Part shown: piece after piece, positions 16,217 to 25,291 of the stretch | Layout: each line of letters opens with the position of its first letter | Numbering within the stretch: position 1 is the stretch's first letter | NCBI GenBank assembly: GCA_964647255.1 | Contig: CAZYGI010000006.1 | Coordinates: forward strand, 34,081 to 98,080 | Source of the DNA: CAWJEL01 sp964647255 | GTDB lineage: Bacteria > Chloroflexota > Anaerolineae > CG2-30-64-16 | DNA length: 64,000 nucleotides | Direction of reading: 5' to 3' | Position numbers and translations under genes: made by a program | The notes under the pieces: generated by a model | What the model was told of the DNA's origin: nothing | Database searches by the model: none | Seen by the model: only the letters and a program-made list of their open reading frames with translations

Positions 16217-19200
16217 ATGAATCGCAAGCTGTCGCTTCTGTTGATCCTGGTTCTTTTGGTCGGCCTCTTGGTGCCGGCCGTCGCTGGCGCTGAGGGCATC
16301 ACGGATGCTTCCGTGCCGGCAGCTCCCCACTTCTCCCATCGCTTGATCGTCGAGTTGAGCTCCCCGCCCCTGGCACAGGCCCCGGTCGCCGCACGATTGG
16401 CGGCGAGTGGCGGCAAGCTGGATGTGTCTGCGCCCGAAGCGCAGCAGTACATCCAGAAACTCCAAGCTGAGCAGCAGGCCTTCGTTGCGGCCATGACGCA
16501 GGCCGTGCCGAATGCCAAAGTGGCGACCTATATCAACGAGCAGGGCCGCGAACTTCCCGCGACGTACCAGGTGGTCTTCAATGGTATGTCGGTGGATGCG
16601 GGGCGGAATGCCGACCTGAAGTCGCTCGAATTGACCCTGGCGAAGTTGCCCGGTGTGAAGCGCGTCTATCGCGATTACGCGCATAGCCCAGATCTGTACG
16701 CCAGCCTGCCGCTGATCAACGCGCAGGCCGCGTGGAACAATGCCGCGATCGGCGGCAAGAGCAACGCCGGCGCCGGCGTCAAGTTCGCTTCGATGGACGG
16801 CGGCGTGCATCATCTTTCGCCGATGTTCGACGGTGCGGGCTACACCTATCCGGCCGGCTTCCCGAAAGGGCTCACCAGCAACACCAACGGCAAGATCATT
16901 GCCAGCCGTGTGTACTTCCGCGCGTGGGATCCGCCTTCGGCCGGTGACGAGAATCCCTGGCCAGGGGTTGCGGGCACGCAGCACGGCACGCACACCGCCT
17001 CCACCGTCGCCGGTGGGGAGGTGCAGGCTTCGTTCCAGGGTTCCGCGCCGGTGACGATCAGCGGCGTGGCCCCCAAAGCCTACGTGATGAGCTACCGCGT
17101 CTTCTACAACAGCATTACCAACGATGGCTCCTTCTATAACACCGAAGGCATCAAGGCGCTGGAAGACATTGTGGCAGACGGCGCTGACGTGCTGAACAAC
17201 TCTTGGGGCGGCGGTCCCGGCAGCATCGGCGGCGAGTATGATGCGCTGGATCAGGCCCTGATCAACGCGGTCAAGGCAGGCATCTTTGTCAGCATGTCCA
17301 ATGGCAACGCCGGCCCGAACAAGGGCACCGGCGATCATCCGTCGGCGGACTACATCAACGTGGCGGCCAGCAGCACCAGCGGCACCTGGGCGGCCGGCCT
17401 GCTGAAAGTCACCGCGCCGGCGCCTGTGCCCGCTGACCTGCAAAAGATGGGGTTTGGCGTGGCGCAATTCGGCCCCGCGCTGCCCATCGCTTCGGTGCTC
17501 GGCCCCTTCAGCTTTGTTCCGGCGGCGGTCGTTGATCCGACCAATACCGATGGCTGCAAGGCCTTCCCCGACGGCGCGTTTGCCGGCAAGACCGCAGTGA
17601 TCATCCGCGGCACCTGCAACTTCAGCGTCAAGGTGCTCAACGCCCAAAAGGCGGGCGCCGCGTTCGCCGTGATCTACAACCAGGCGTCCAACGGGGACAC
17701 CCTCATCACCATGGCTGCGGGCACGGGCGCGGCCGAGGTGACGATCTCGTCGGTGATCGTCGGCAACACCAACGGCAAGAACCTGTTGGCCTGGTACACT
17801 GCCAACGGCGCCGCCTCCCAACTGGCCCTGGATACGACCGGCTACCAGGCCGGCAACACCCCGGACATTATCGCCAGCTTCAGCAGCCGCGGCCCCGGCG
17901 TGGGCGACGTGCTGAAACCCGACATCGCAGCGCCGGGCGTCAACATCCTGGCCCAGGGCTTCGATGCCACCGTGACCGGTGAGGCCGGCAACTTTGGCTA
18001 CGGCCAGGCTTCCGGCACCTCGATGGCCGCCCCGCACGTCACCGGCGCGGCCGCCCTCATCAAGCAGATCCATCCCGACTGGTCGCCGGCCTGGATCAAG
18101 TCTGCCCTGATGAGCACGTCGAAGTACATGGACATCTACACGGATGCCGCCAAGACGATCCCGGCGCAGCCGCTGGACATGGGAGCCGGCCGTCTGGATC
18201 TGACCAACGCGGCCAATCCGGGCGTCATCCTCGATCCGCCCAGCCTGAGCTTCGGTTCGGTGCCGATGGGCGCCACCAAGTCGTTGGACGTCATGATCAC
18301 CAGCGTGGCGGACACCGCTGAAACCTATGCCGTGAGCACGCTCTTCACGGGCAAGGGGTACAACGCGCTGACCGCCGTGGACGGCCTGACCGTCAGCCCG
18401 ACCAGCATCACGCTGGCCCCCGGCGCCACAGCCAAGCTCACGGTCACGTGGGACTCCAGCCTGACCTCGGGCGAAGGGGATCGGCAGGGCTTCGTCATCC
18501 TGGACGGCGCCAGCCATGATGCGCACATGCCTGCGTGGATGCGCGTGACCTACAAGGACATGGCGGCGGCCGAGGTTCTGATCATTGACAACGATGGCTC
18601 CAGCAGCCTGGGGCTGCCCGACTACACGCCGTACTACACCGCTGCCCTCGATAAGCTGGGCGTGACCTACGACGTGTTGGACACCGATAACGATGCCGGC
18701 GCTGCGGCCAACTTCCTGCCCGAGGCTGTCAAACTCGCGCAGTACAAGGCGATCATCTATCAGACCGGCGACAACTTCTCGTGGAACGGCCGCTTCACCG
18801 TGCCTACGCCGCTGACGACCCGCGACATGAACCGCCTGGTGGAGTATGCGAACCAGGGCGGCGCGATCCTGGCGTTTGGCCAGGACCTGGCTTCGGTGAC
18901 GGGCGGCAATACCACGAGCGCACCGTTCTTCTATGCCGCGGTGCTGGGCGCAACCTACCTGCAGGACAGCATCAACGCCGAGCAGGTCTACACCGACACG
19001 ACGCAGCTCATGACCGGCCTGCCGGGCACGCCGTTCGGTAACACCAGCTTTGACATCAGCGGCATGGGGGATGGCGCAGCCAACCAGGGTTACGTGGATG
19101 AAATCGCCACGAACTGCACCGACCCCGACTTCACCTTCTGCACCGTGACCCCCTTGCTGAAATACAGCATCGGTGGCAACAATGTCAAGGATGGCTACGT

Positions 19201-20179
19201 CGCCCTGGCGAACCGCGACTTCGTGACGCTGGAGCGGCCCGCGGTCACTTATCTGGGCAAGTCGGTCTACGCGTCCTTCGGTCTGGAAGGCGTGAATGAT
19301 GACACCGGGTTCAACACCCGCGAGGATCTGCTGGGTGCAGCGCTCGATTGGGTGTGGGATGCGGCGACCGTCTCCATCGCGGCCACGCCGAAGCCGAACG
19401 GCCAGGTCACTTACTTCACCGCCACGGTGGATTCCACCCACGGCGGCGCCGGTGTGACTTATCGCTGGGACTTCGGTGACGGCACGCCCTTCACCAACGT
19501 GTACAAGAGCGCAACTGTCGGCCACACCTATGCCGACCCGGGCACCTATACGGTGCGCGTGGAGGCCACGGACGGTCTCGGCACGCATACCATCGGCCAA
19601 ACGGCTGTCACCGTGCTGCCGGAATTCAACACTCCGGCGTCGGCGAACTTCCCGGTGAAGGCCGATGCCTATCTGCACAGCGGCGAGCCGGCGTCGAACT
19701 ACGGCACGGCCCCCTATCTGCACACCCACCTGACTGCGTCGGGCCATGACTCGCTGCGCAGCGTGCTCGCCTTCGACGTGTCCAGCATCGCGTCCAAGTA
19801 CCCTGTCAAGCAGGCGACCTTGAGCGTCTACCTGGATTCGTTCTCGGGCGGCGCAGTGGATGGACAACTGCAAGTCTTCGAGGTGACGACCCCCTGGTCG
19901 GAGAAGACGGTGACCTGGAATACACCGTGGGTGAAGCCCGGCGGTGACTTCAGCGATACCGTGATGGGCAGCGCCTCGATCAACAAGACCATGGCCGGCA
20001 CATGGATTAAGATTGACGTCACGCCGCTGGTGGCGAAGTGGGTCGCCGATCCCATGAGCAACCACGGCTTGATGCTGCGGCTGCGCAAGGCCAGCAGCGT
20101 TTCGGGCTACCGGTTCGTGAGCGCGAACAACTGGGTGAAGGCCAACGCGCCGAAGCTGGACGTGTCCTACATGAAGTAG
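16217..20179 (+). CDS. Secreted subtilase (S8) with I9, PA, PKD and DNRLRE domains
   Basis: A 1320-residue serine peptidase. A signal peptide (MNRKLSLLLILVLLVGLLVPA) is followed by an I9-type propeptide (to about 165). The S8 core has catalytic D194 (ASMDGGVH), H256 (QHGTHTAS) and S602 (GTSMAAPHV), with oxyanion Asn in SMSNGNAGP. A PA domain (about 415-530; GTCNFSVKVLNAQKAGA) is inserted between His and Ser, as in Vpr/C5a-peptidase relatives. Then come a Fn3-like segment, a region with LIIDNDGSS, a PKD domain (RWDFGDGTPF) and a DNRLRE-type domain (about 1144-1320). All catalytic residues are present. Start 16217 is chosen over GTG 16205 because AAAGGTGG lies 9 bases upstream and the signal peptide begins cleanly. 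It probably degrades extracellular protein; the C-terminal domain may attach it to the surface (inference). Confidence 0.92.
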   Translation: MNRKLSLLLILVLLVGLLVPAVAGAEGITDASVPAAPHFSHRLIVELSSPPLAQAPVAARLAASGGKLDVSAPEAQQYIQKLQAEQQAFVAAMTQAVPNAKVATYINEQGRELPATYQVVFNGMSVDAGRNADLKSLELTLAKLPGVKRVYRDYAHSPDLYASLPLINAQAAWNNAAIGGKSNAGAGVKFASMDGGVHHLSPMFDGAGYTYPAGFPKGLTSNTNGKIIASRVYFRAWDPPSAGDENPWPGVAGTQHGTHTASTVAGGEVQASFQGSAPVTISGVAPKAYVMSYRVFYNSITNDGSFYNTEGIKALEDIVADGADVLNNSWGGGPGSIGGEYDALDQALINAVKAGIFVSMSNGNAGPNKGTGDHPSADYINVAASSTSGTWAAGLLKVTAPAPVPADLQKMGFGVAQFGPALPIASVLGPFSFVPAAVVDPTNTDGCKAFPDGAFAGKTAVIIRGTCNFSVKVLNAQKAGAAFAVIYNQASNGDTLITMAAGTGAAEVTISSVIVGNTNGKNLLAWYTANGAASQLALDTTGYQAGNTPDIIASFSSRGPGVGDVLKPDIAAPGVNILAQGFDATVTGEAGNFGYGQASGTSMAAPHVTGAAALIKQIHPDWSPAWIKSALMSTSKYMDIYTDAAKTIPAQPLDMGAGRLDLTNAANPGVILDPPSLSFGSVPMGATKSLDVMITSVADTAETYAVSTLFTGKGYNALTAVDGLTVSPTSITLAPGATAKLTVTWDSSLTSGEGDRQGFVILDGASHDAHMPAWMRVTYKDMAAAEVLIIDNDGSSSLGLPDYTPYYTAALDKLGVTYDVLDTDNDAGAAANFLPEAVKLAQYKAIIYQTGDNFSWNGRFTVPTPLTTRDMNRLVEYANQGGAILAFGQDLASVTGGNTTSAPFFYAAVLGATYLQDSINAEQVYTDTTQLMTGLPGTPFGNTSFDISGMGDGAANQGYVDEIATNCTDPDFTFCTVTPLLKYSIGGNNVKDGYVALANRDFVTLERPAVTYLGKSVYASFGLEGVNDDTGFNTREDLLGAALDWVWDAATVSIAATPKPNGQVTYFTATVDSTHGGAGVTYRWDFGDGTPFTNVYKSATVGHTYADPGTYTVRVEATDGLGTHTIGQTAVTVLPEFNTPASANFPVKADAYLHSGEPASNYGTAPYLHTHLTASGHDSLRSVLAFDVSSIASKYPVKQATLSVYLDSFSGGAVDGQLQVFEVTTPWSEKTVTWNTPWVKPGGDFSDTVMGSASINKTMAGTWIKIDVTPLVAKWVADPMSNHGLMLRLRKASSVSGYRFVSANNWVKANAPKLDVSYMK

Positions 20180-20210
20180 GGCGCGCAAGCGTTCCCAGGG
20201 TAGATTGAAA

Positions 20211-20248
20211 ACACCACGGCTGGGCGGCGTTCCAGTCGTGGTGTTTTT
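20211..20248 (+). terminator. Intrinsic terminator of the large subtilase gene
   Basis: ACACCACGGCTGG (20211-20223) pairs with CCAGTCGTGGTGT (20232-20244), one G-T pair, followed by TTTTT. The next gene begins only about 18 bases later, so read-through may feed it. Confidence 0.9.
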
Positions 20249-20265
20249 CCATGTGGGGGAATCAA

Positions 20266-22590
20266 ATGCTGCCTGATGGCTCGTCACTCCGCCGGCTGGC
20301 GGTGAGCCTGGCCCTGGCGGTGGGCCTGTGGTACGGCGGCTGGCTGGCGCTGGCCGAAGCCGCGGCACCGCCTCCCCCGGTGCCCGTTGATCTTGCCGCG
20401 GCCATCCGTGCGACGACGCCCGGCCAGCTTGTGGTGGGCGTGCCGCCGGGTTCTAACCGGGAGGAGCTGCGAAACATGCTGGCGGCGGATGGCGCAACGC
20501 TGGCAGGCTGGCTCCCGAACCTGGGCCTGGCGCTCGTCTTCGTGCCGGTCGGGCATGAGCTGGCGGTCGCCGAGAGGCTGTACGGCGAGCCGACGGTGGA
20601 CTTCGTCGCGCCGAACCGTGATCTCGCCCGCGTCGCGGACGAGCCGCTCGATCCGCTCTGGCCCCAGCAGTGGGACATGGTGCAGGTCTCCGCCCCCGCG
20701 GCCTGGGATCTGGCCTGGGGCGAGCCGGGCCGGCCGGTCGCCATCGTGGACACCGGCATCCTGCAAGACCACTGGGATTTGCAGGCGCAAACCTGGCATA
20801 ATCCCGGCGAAAGCGCCGTTGATCCGGCCACCGGCTCGGCCACCTGCGAGGCGGCCATTGCGCATAACGGCCTCGACGACGATCAGAACGGCTACATTGA
20901 CGACTGCCGCGGCTGGGACTTTGTCGCCGGTGACGCCGACCCGCGCGACGAACACGGCCACGGCACGGTCGTGGCTGGGATCGCCTCGGCTGCGACGAAC
21001 AACCCCAGCCCCGTGACGCCGGACGGTTATGAAGGCGTGGCCGGCCTGGGCCGCCGGACCAGCCTGATGGCCTTGCGCGTCCTGGACAGCAGCGGCCGCG
21101 GGAACGCGTATAACATTGCCGCGGCGTTGGACTATGCAACCGCCCAGGGGGCTCGCGTCGTCAACCTCAGCCTGACTTTCCCCCCCAGCACGCCCGACTC
21201 ACCGGAGATCGAAATCCTGCGCCGGGCCGTGACGGCCGCCCAGGCTGCCGATGTGCTGATCGTCGGCGCCAGCGGCAACGAGAACTACAACGGCGTGGAC
21301 TACCCGGCAAAACTTCCCGGCGTCCTGGCGGTGGGCGCCAGCACGCGCCAGGATACACGCGCCTACTTCTCCAATTACGGCGACCGCCTGGATCTCGTGG
21401 CGCCCGGTGAAGGCATCCTCTCGACCCTGCGTTCGGCGGGGCTGCACACCTACGGCTACTACAACAGCACGGGGTCGGGCACGTCGTTCGCCGCGCCCCA
21501 TGTAGCCGGCGCCGCTGCGCTGATCCGCAGCCTGCGGCCGGACCTGCCCCAGGCCGTCGTCTATGAGCTGATCCGGCGCACCGCCGATGATGTGGGCGCA
21601 CCCGGCTTTGATCCGCTCACGGGGTGGGGCCGGCTGAATGTCTACCGAGCGGTTTCTGAGGCGGCGCAGGGCTTGCGCCTGGAGCTGGCCGCCGATCGGT
21701 CGGCGGTGGCCGTCGGTGGGCAAACGTCCGTGCACCTGCGCGTGGCTGCGCCCGATGGATCGGCTGCGGGCTTCGGCGCGCGGGTGGGCCTCAGCGCCGA
21801 TCTGGGCCTGGTCGAGCCGATCACCGTCACCGTGGATGGCCGGGGGCAAGCGGCAGCTGTGTTCACCGCCGGCCTTCGGTCGGGCGTCACGCAGGTCGTG
21901 GCCGCGCTGGGCGGCATCTCGGCCACGCTCCCGCTGACGGTGACTGCCGGCGCGCCGGCGCACCTCGTCGTGACGGCGAGTCCAGCGGTGATCTCCGCCG
22001 GCGGCCAGGCGGCCATCACCGCAACGGTCACGGACGAAGCCGGCAACCTCGTCGCCGATGGCACGGCGATCACCTTTACGGCTTCCCTGGGCCGGGTGGC
22101 GGATACGGCGTTGGCGACAATCGGCGGGGCGGCGGCGACCGATTTCCTGGCCGGGCCGGTGGCAGGGCAGAGCCTTGTCACGGCGACGGCCGAGGGCGGC
22201 ATTCAGGCCGCGGTCAGCGTGACGATCATGCCGGGGCCGCCCGCACAGCTAACCCTCAGCGCCCGGCCCGCGCGGGTCGGACCCGGCGGCCGGATTGAGC
22301 TGAGTGCAGCGGTGCGGGATCGGTACGGGAATCCCCCTGCCGATGGCGTTATCGTCAGCTTTTCCAGCAGCGGCGGGGTGTTCACGGCGGCGTCGGCGCC
22401 GGTGGCGGGGGGTGTGGCCCTGACCTATTTGATGGCGCCGGCCACGCTGGGCCGGCTCGATCTCGCGGCGTCTTGCGGAGCGGCCTCTGCCAGCGCAGCG
22501 GCAGAGGTGTGGCGGGTCGTCTATCTGCCGTTGATCGTCAACGAAACGCAGGGGACGCGCAGTCGTTCGGGGCGCTATGGCGTGCAGTAG
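20266..22590 (+). CDS. Secreted thermitase-like subtilase with Big_1-type repeats
   Basis: A 774-residue S8 peptidase. An N-terminal export signal (LAVSLALAVGLWYGGWLALAEA) and a short I9-like prodomain (about 45-125) are followed by the catalytic core: D162 (AIVDTGIL), H232 (HGHGTVVAG), S407 (GSGTSFAAPHV), with Asn in GASGNENYNG. The C-terminal third holds three Ig-like repeats of invasin/Big_1 type, each starting near LRLELAADRS, HLVVTASPAV and LTLSARPARV. The extreme C-terminus contains VVYLPLIVNE, a hydrophobic tail motif I associate with secreted Chloroflexota proteins. GTG-rich GGGGGA (20255-20260) favours ATG 20266 over ATG 20251. Its end overlaps the convergent lipoprotein gene by 16 bases. 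Confidence 0.9.
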   Translation: MLPDGSSLRRLAVSLALAVGLWYGGWLALAEAAAPPPPVPVDLAAAIRATTPGQLVVGVPPGSNREELRNMLAADGATLAGWLPNLGLALVFVPVGHELAVAERLYGEPTVDFVAPNRDLARVADEPLDPLWPQQWDMVQVSAPAAWDLAWGEPGRPVAIVDTGILQDHWDLQAQTWHNPGESAVDPATGSATCEAAIAHNGLDDDQNGYIDDCRGWDFVAGDADPRDEHGHGTVVAGIASAATNNPSPVTPDGYEGVAGLGRRTSLMALRVLDSSGRGNAYNIAAALDYATAQGARVVNLSLTFPPSTPDSPEIEILRRAVTAAQAADVLIVGASGNENYNGVDYPAKLPGVLAVGASTRQDTRAYFSNYGDRLDLVAPGEGILSTLRSAGLHTYGYYNSTGSGTSFAAPHVAGAAALIRSLRPDLPQAVVYELIRRTADDVGAPGFDPLTGWGRLNVYRAVSEAAQGLRLELAADRSAVAVGGQTSVHLRVAAPDGSAAGFGARVGLSADLGLVEPITVTVDGRGQAAAVFTAGLRSGVTQVVAALGGISATLPLTVTAGAPAHLVVTASPAVISAGGQAAITATVTDEAGNLVADGTAITFTASLGRVADTALATIGGAAATDFLAGPVAGQSLVTATAEGGIQAAVSVTIMPGPPAQLTLSARPARVGPGGRIELSAAVRDRYGNPPADGVIVSFSSSGGVFTAASAPVAGGVALTYLMAPATLGRLDLAASCGAASASAAAEVWRVVYLPLIVNETQGTRSRSGRYGVQ

Positions 22591-23363
22591 ACCACCCGGC
22601 CGCTTGCGGCATGATACTCGTAGTCTTTTCCGCCGGCCTGCAGCACAATGCGATAACCCCGCGTGACTACCTGGGCGTACATCTGGCCGGGCCTGGCGCA
22701 GCCCAGGCTGGCGTCCGGCCATTCTGCTTCCATGACCGAGCGGATGGTGATGGCATCCGGTGCAATGCCCAGCCGGCCGGCCAGATCGGTTCGGGCGCTT
22801 TCCGCCGGGCTGGGCGCGGGGCGCGAGCTCCCGCTCGCAACGTAGATTGGTTCGGCGCCGCCCGGAAAGTTGGCCGGTGCGCACGGGACCAGCCTGGCGC
22901 CGTCGCTGCGATACACATACTCCTGGCCGAGCGCTTGTAGCGTGATCTCAACGCCAGGGATCACGGCGGCGCCCGGTGTGCTGTCGGCTGCGCCGCACCC
23001 CAGCGAACCCGCGGGCAGATCCATCCGCGCGGCCGCCGCCACTTGAACATCGGCGGCCGGGATGCCCAGGCGCCGCCCCAGGTCTTGCCGGGCAACCGTC
23101 TTCAGGATGCTTTCCGAAACGCCGGACGCCTGTGGAGTCGGGCTCGGCGTCGGCGCTGGTCGCGTGGCAGGCGGGTTTTGTGTGGGCGCCGGCTTCTCAG
23201 TCGGTGTGCGGCGAGCCGCAGTTGATTTCGGCATTCCATCCTCCTGCGTGGGCGTGGCTGGCGCGACGGGCACGGCCGCGCACCCGGCCAGCAGCCCCAC
23301 GGCCGAGATGAGCAGGCAGCCGCCGATCAGCTTCTGCCAGAAATCAGGACACAGCCATGTCAT
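22575..23363 (-). CDS. Lipoprotein with two tandem copies of an unnamed domain
   Basis: A 262-residue lipoprotein of unknown function. ATG 23363 has GGAGG at 8 bases and gives a signal with lipobox LLAGC (C28). A Pro/Thr-rich linker (about 32-82) is followed by two copies of a roughly 70-residue domain: 91-161 and 190-260. Shared landmarks are D-L-x-x-R-L-G-I, then xSLGC, then ExTLQALGQEYVYR / RIVLQAGGKDYEYH, ending LVPC / VVYC. The paired Cys in each copy could form disulphides outside the cell. No catalytic residues stand out; it may bind something in the envelope. It converges on the subtilase gene. The longer upstream reading frame is rejected because it antisenses yggT. Confidence 0.7.
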   Translation of the reverse strand: MTWLCPDFWQKLIGGCLLISAVGLLAGCAAVPVAPATPTQEDGMPKSTAARRTPTEKPAPTQNPPATRPAPTPSPTPQASGVSESILKTVARQDLGRRLGIPAADVQVAAAARMDLPAGSLGCGAADSTPGAAVIPGVEITLQALGQEYVYRSDGARLVPCAPANFPGGAEPIYVASGSSRPAPSPAESARTDLAGRLGIAPDAITIRSVMEAEWPDASLGCARPGQMYAQVVTRGYRIVLQAGGKDYEYHAASGRVVYCTP

Positions 23364-23407
23364 TGCGGGCCTCCGCCCGGCTCTCAAGCGCCGGGGCTGG
23401 CCGCGCA

Positions 23408-23686
23408 CTATTGCAGCAGTGCGCCCACGATCAGTCGGCGCAGCAGGTCCAGCAGGAACAGCGCGATGAGCGGCGTGAGATCCAGCCCGCCGATCGCAGG
23501 GATGACGCGGCGCAGCGGCCCCAGGAAGACATTCGCGACGCGGCGGACGGCGGACAGGGAATCGTAAGCCCAGTGCGGCAGGTTCAAACGGAGCATCAAC
23601 AGCCAACTGCCGATGACGTCAACGAAGATGACAAGGGTGATCACGTCGAACAGCACGCCGACGATGCGAACTAAGATCAGATTCAT
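23408..23686 (-). CDS. yggT: YggT family membrane protein
   Basis: A 92-residue protein with two hydrophobic hairpins: FDVITLVIFVDVIGSWLLML and LTPLIALFLLDLLRRLIV, separated by a conserved loop with FLGPLRRVIPAIGGLD. This matches the YggT/Ycf19 family (usual length 80-100), implicated in membrane organisation, osmotic tolerance or photosystem assembly depending on lineage. Its ATG overlaps the proC stop by four bases (ATGA), so it is translated with proC. The yggS-proC-yggT order is common in bacteria. Confidence 0.92.
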   Translation of the reverse strand: MNLILVRIVGVLFDVITLVIFVDVIGSWLLMLRLNLPHWAYDSLSAVRRVANVFLGPLRRVIPAIGGLDLTPLIALFLLDLLRRLIVGALLQ

Positions 23687-24507
23687 CTGCTCACCAATTC
23701 TCCTAACGCTTTCGAGCGTTGATAGGCGGCCCAGATGGCCTTCGAGATGACGGTGCGGAAACCGCCTTTTTCCAGTTGATAGAGCGCCGCGGCGGTCGTG
23801 CCGCCCGGCGAAGTGACCTGGTTGCGCAGCTCCGTGGGATGGGCGCCGGTGGCGCGCACGATCGCCACGGATCCTTCGATGGTTTGGTAGACCAGTTCCT
23901 GCGCGACCTTGCGGCTGAACCCCATGTGTACGCCGGCATCTATCAACGCCTCCATGAAGAGGAAGATGTAGGCCGGCCCGGTGCCGCTGAGCGCGGTCGC
24001 CATGTCCAGGTAGCTCTCGTCGTTTACGTACAGCTCCTTGCCCAGCGCGCCGAGGATCGCCTGCGCCTGCTTCCGCCCCATCTCATCCACTGCCTCGGTA
24101 GCCGTCCAGACGGTCATACCCTGGCCTACCTGGCCGGGCGTGTTTGGCATGGCGCGAATGATCTTCTCCACGCCCAGCCCGTGCTGGATGACACTGATCG
24201 GCATCCCGGCGACAATGCTGACGACCAGGCAGGCCGGGTCAATCACTGTTTGGATGTCCGGCAGGATCTTGGGCAGCGTTTGCGGTTTGACGCTCAGGAC
24301 GATGATCTTGCTGGCGCGGGCCGCGGCGCGATTGTCGGTCGTCGTGCGGATGCCATAGCGGCCATGCAGCTCCTGCAGCCGGTCAGGCATGGGATCGCTG
24401 GCGGTGATTTTGTCCGGCGCAATCAACCGCTGCGCCAGGATGCCGCGGATCATCGCTTCGCCCATGACCCCGGAGCCGATAAAGGTCAAGGTGGTGTCTT
24501 GTAACAT
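23683..24507 (-). CDS. proC: Pyrroline-5-carboxylate reductase
   Basis: A 274-residue enzyme catalysing the last step of proline synthesis, reducing 1-pyrroline-5-carboxylate with NAD(P)H. Seen: the dinucleotide-binding start TFIGSGVMGEAMIRGIL; IIVLSVKPQTL; the conserved ViRAMPNTPGQVG; SGTGPAYIFLFMEAL; and the C-terminal signature QVTSPGGTTAAALYQLE. Length is normal. AAGGAG precedes the ATG. It sits 9 bases downstream of yggS and overlaps yggT, forming an operon. Confidence 0.96.
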   Translation of the reverse strand: MLQDTTLTFIGSGVMGEAMIRGILAQRLIAPDKITASDPMPDRLQELHGRYGIRTTTDNRAAARASKIIVLSVKPQTLPKILPDIQTVIDPACLVVSIVAGMPISVIQHGLGVEKIIRAMPNTPGQVGQGMTVWTATEAVDEMGRKQAQAILGALGKELYVNDESYLDMATALSGTGPAYIFLFMEALIDAGVHMGFSRKVAQELVYQTIEGSVAIVRATGAHPTELRNQVTSPGGTTAAALYQLEKGGFRTVISKAIWAAYQRSKALGELVSR

Positions 24508-24516
24508 CGAAACTCC

Positions 24517-25257
24517 TTACGTTCTCTCGCCAAAAATCGCTCTTCCCACCCGCACGATCGTCGCGCCCTCCGCGATGGCGATCTCGAAATCATCGGTCAT
24601 CCCCATGGACAGGTGCCGCCAGTCCAGCGCGGGGAAGCGCTGCGCCAGATCATCCCGCAGCTTGCGCAGCCCGGCGAATACCGGACGCACCGCTTGGGGG
24701 TCAGCGGAGATCGGCGCCACGGTCATTAACCCGGCGATGCGCATGCCTGGCAGTGAGGCGATGGCTTCCACAGCCGCGGGCACGCCGGCCGGTGCGAAGC
24801 CGTATTTGCTCTCTTCGCCGCCCATATTGACTTCCAGCAAGATCGGCAGCAATATGACATCGGGTGCTTTTATGGAACCAACCGTGCGGTTTTCGATCAC
24901 GAACCGGCTCAGCCGCGCCGCAAGCTTGACGCTGTCCACCGAGTGCACCATGCTCGCCCACGTCAGCACATCCGCGGCCTTGCGGCTCTGTAAGTGGCCG
25001 ATCATGTGCCAGGCGGGCGGCGGGGCGGGCGCAAGCGCGGCTGCCACGGCCGCGGCCTTCGGTCCGGCCTCCTCCACCCGGTTTTCCCCGAAGACGCGCA
25101 GCCCGGCCGCGCCGGCCGCGAGCACCGCCGCGGCCGGCTGGGTTTTGCTCACGGCAACCAGCGTCACCTCGGCCGGATCGCGCCCCGCACGCCGCGCAGC
25201 CGCCGCGATCCGTTCCTGGACGGCGGCGATGCGATCGGAGAGTTCATGGTTTGGCAT
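24517..25257 (-). CDS. yggS: YggS/PROSC-type PLP-binding protein
   Basis: A 246-residue TIM-barrel PLP-binding protein involved in vitamin B6 and amino-acid homeostasis, with no proven enzymatic reaction. Seen: VTLVAVSKTQPAAAV, with the PLP-binding Lys after VS; FGENRVEEA; WHMIGHLQSRKA; LEVNMGGEESKYGF; LMTVAPI; and LSMGMTDDFEIAIAEGATIVRVG, which binds the cofactor phosphate. All family blocks are present. It follows the pgeF-like gene by 34 bases and precedes proC by 9. Confidence 0.95.
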   Translation of the reverse strand: MPNHELSDRIAAVQERIAAAARRAGRDPAEVTLVAVSKTQPAAAVLAAGAAGLRVFGENRVEEAGPKAAAVAAALAPAPPPAWHMIGHLQSRKAADVLTWASMVHSVDSVKLAARLSRFVIENRTVGSIKAPDVILLPILLEVNMGGEESKYGFAPAGVPAAVEAIASLPGMRIAGLMTVAPISADPQAVRPVFAGLRKLRDDLAQRFPALDWRHLSMGMTDDFEIAIAEGATIVRVGRAIFGERT

Positions 25258-25291
25258 GGTTCTTCCTTCGACGATGGACGATGGTCAATCG

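Noticed and set aside
16101..16220. Possible 39-residue leader peptide starting at GTG and ending ATGA at the subtilase start
   Set aside because: The GTG overlaps its own ribosome-binding word, so initiation there is unlikely. Kept only as a leader-structure observation.
16193..20368. 1391-codon open frame on the minus strand opposite the subtilase gene
   Set aside because: Its product is Arg/His/Gly-rich with no domain, while the plus strand encodes a complete subtilase with all catalytic motifs. Long antisense frames are expected in GC-rich DNA.
22575..23606. Longer form of the duplicated-domain lipoprotein
   Set aside because: The first 81 residues are antisense to yggT; the lipoprotein signal begins at 23363 after a good ribosome-binding site.
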